Source: Winogradskyella sp. | GTDB lineage: Bacteria > Bacteroidota > Bacteroidia > Flavobacteriales > Flavobacteriaceae | Assembly: GCF_013213975.1 (NCBI RefSeq) | Contig: NZ_JABSST010000038.1 | Span: 1 to 32,257, forward strand | Direction of reading: 5' to 3' | Length of the DNA stretch: 32,257 nt | Part shown: piece after piece, positions 31,852-32,257 of the stretch | Layout of the letters: each line of letters starts with the position of its first letter | Position numbering within the stretch: position 1 is the first letter of the stretch | Notes under the pieces: model-generated | What the model was told of the DNA's origin: nothing | Database searches by the model: none | Seen by the model: the letters and a program-made list of their open reading frames with translations, nothing else | Translations under genes and position numbers: made by a program

Positions 31852-32257
31852 ATGAGTCGTAAAAATCTACAACATATAAAATTAAAAGAAAAACAGCCAA
31901 AAGCTGTTCATCAAGATGCCAAAAACAGTTTCATAACGGCAGAGGATATTGAGGTGAAATCAAGATATGAGAAGAAGGATTTAGACGAACTTGAACATTT
32001 AAATTTTGTAGCAGGTATAGCACCCAATCTTCGCGGCCCATATGCAACGATGTATGTTCGTCGACCATGGACTATAAGGCAATACGCTGGGTTTTCTACC
32101 GCTGAAGAAAGTAATGCATTTTATAGAAGGAATTTGGCTGCAGGGCAAAAAGGTTTATCGGTAGCATTTGATTTAGCAACACACCGAGGTTATGACTCAG
32201 ATCACGAACGTGTTGTTGGAGATGTTGGTAAAGCAGGTGTGGCAATTGACTCTGTAG
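31852..32257 (+). CDS. mutB: Methylmalonyl-CoA mutase large subunit, N-terminal part
   Basis: The first 135 residues of the cobalamin-dependent large subunit are present; the gene continues past the window. Recognisable elements are [19 protein letters not shown] (the conserved [12 protein letters not shown] motif that shapes the active site), [21 protein letters not shown] with HRGYDSDH, and [12 protein letters not shown]. The product rearranges methylmalonyl-CoA to succinyl-CoA with the small subunit. The start ATG lies 52 bases after the mutA stop, so it could be translated alone even if mutA is dead. Confidence 0.95.
   Translation, partial: MSRKNLQHIKLKEKQPKAVHQDAKNSFITAEDIEVKSRYEKKDLDELEHLNFVAGIAPNLRGPYATMYVRRPWTIRQYAGFSTAEESNAFYRRNLAAGQKGLSVAFDLATHRGYDSDHERVVGDVGKAGVAIDSV

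Noticed and set aside
1-32257. CRISPR array, prophage, insertion sequence, restriction-modification or toxin-antitoxin system
   Set aside because: No regularly spaced repeats, no transposase, integrase or nuclease motifs, and no methyltransferase or toxin pairs were seen on either strand.

Overview
The window looks like chromosomal DNA of a low-GC marine-type Flavobacteriaceae bacterium (Bacteroidota). The evidence is indirect but consistent. There are several AT-rich -7 boxes of the form TAnnTTTG, many genes without Shine-Dalgarno sequences, and a TonB receptor with an N-terminal carboxypeptidase-regulatory domain. Protein families typical of the group are present: head-GIN DUF2807 proteins, DUF2141, DUF4870, a PspC protein with a PadR regulator, and a two-subunit methylmalonyl-CoA mutase. 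The genus cannot be fixed from sequence reading alone. I see no CRISPR array, phage, transposase, plasmid function or obvious defence system; most of the window is ordinary core or semi-core chromosome.

Layout. 1-2600: the end of a secreted-type protein, a small lipoprotein, a CsaA-like tRNA-binding protein divergent from a thioredoxin-fold protein, a small membrane protein and a GNAT acetyltransferase, closed by a strong terminator. 2600-5000: a tonB-like N-terminal remnant and a TonB-dependent receptor. 5100-8450: a YhhN protein, an ECF sigma factor with a probable membrane partner, then PlsC-type acyltransferase and NUDIX genes on the minus strand. 8457-9583: a cyclophilin lipoprotein and a decayed lipoprotein gene. 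9584-17178: TRIC and RDD genes on the minus strand, divergent from a tight run SpoIIM, membrane protein, DUF4129, DUF4350, MoxR ATPase, DUF58. 17292-21176: a DUF2141 protein, gene relics, an OxyR with both redox cysteines, a small conserved protein, an AIM24-family protein and a DUF4442 protein. 21311-26508: an envelope cluster of DUF4870, PadR, PspC, an NTF2-like protein and two DUF2807 adhesin-like proteins. 26582-32257: thioredoxin reductase, a gene relic, tRNA-Pro, a PQQ-type sugar dehydrogenase, then uridine kinase, DivIC/FtsB and the two subunits of methylmalonyl-CoA mutase; the large subunit runs off the end.

How the genes work together. The MoxR/DUF58/DUF4129/DUF4350/SpoIIM/RDD run is a widely conserved cassette. 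It pairs an AAA+ chaperone with a membrane-anchored VWA-like protein and several integral membrane proteins, and it probably acts on envelope assembly or stress. The PadR-PspC-DUF2807 cluster looks like a second envelope module, with PadR and PspC translationally coupled. At the right end, udk, divIC and mutA overlap one another, so nucleotide salvage, septation and propionate/methylmalonate metabolism probably share a transcript.

Most notable: the small subunit of methylmalonyl-CoA mutase carries a single in-frame TAA (30768-30770) in an otherwise intact reading frame of about 452 codons. In addition, four longer intergenic spacers hold decayed coding remnants, so the 'empty' parts of this region are mostly gene graveyards.
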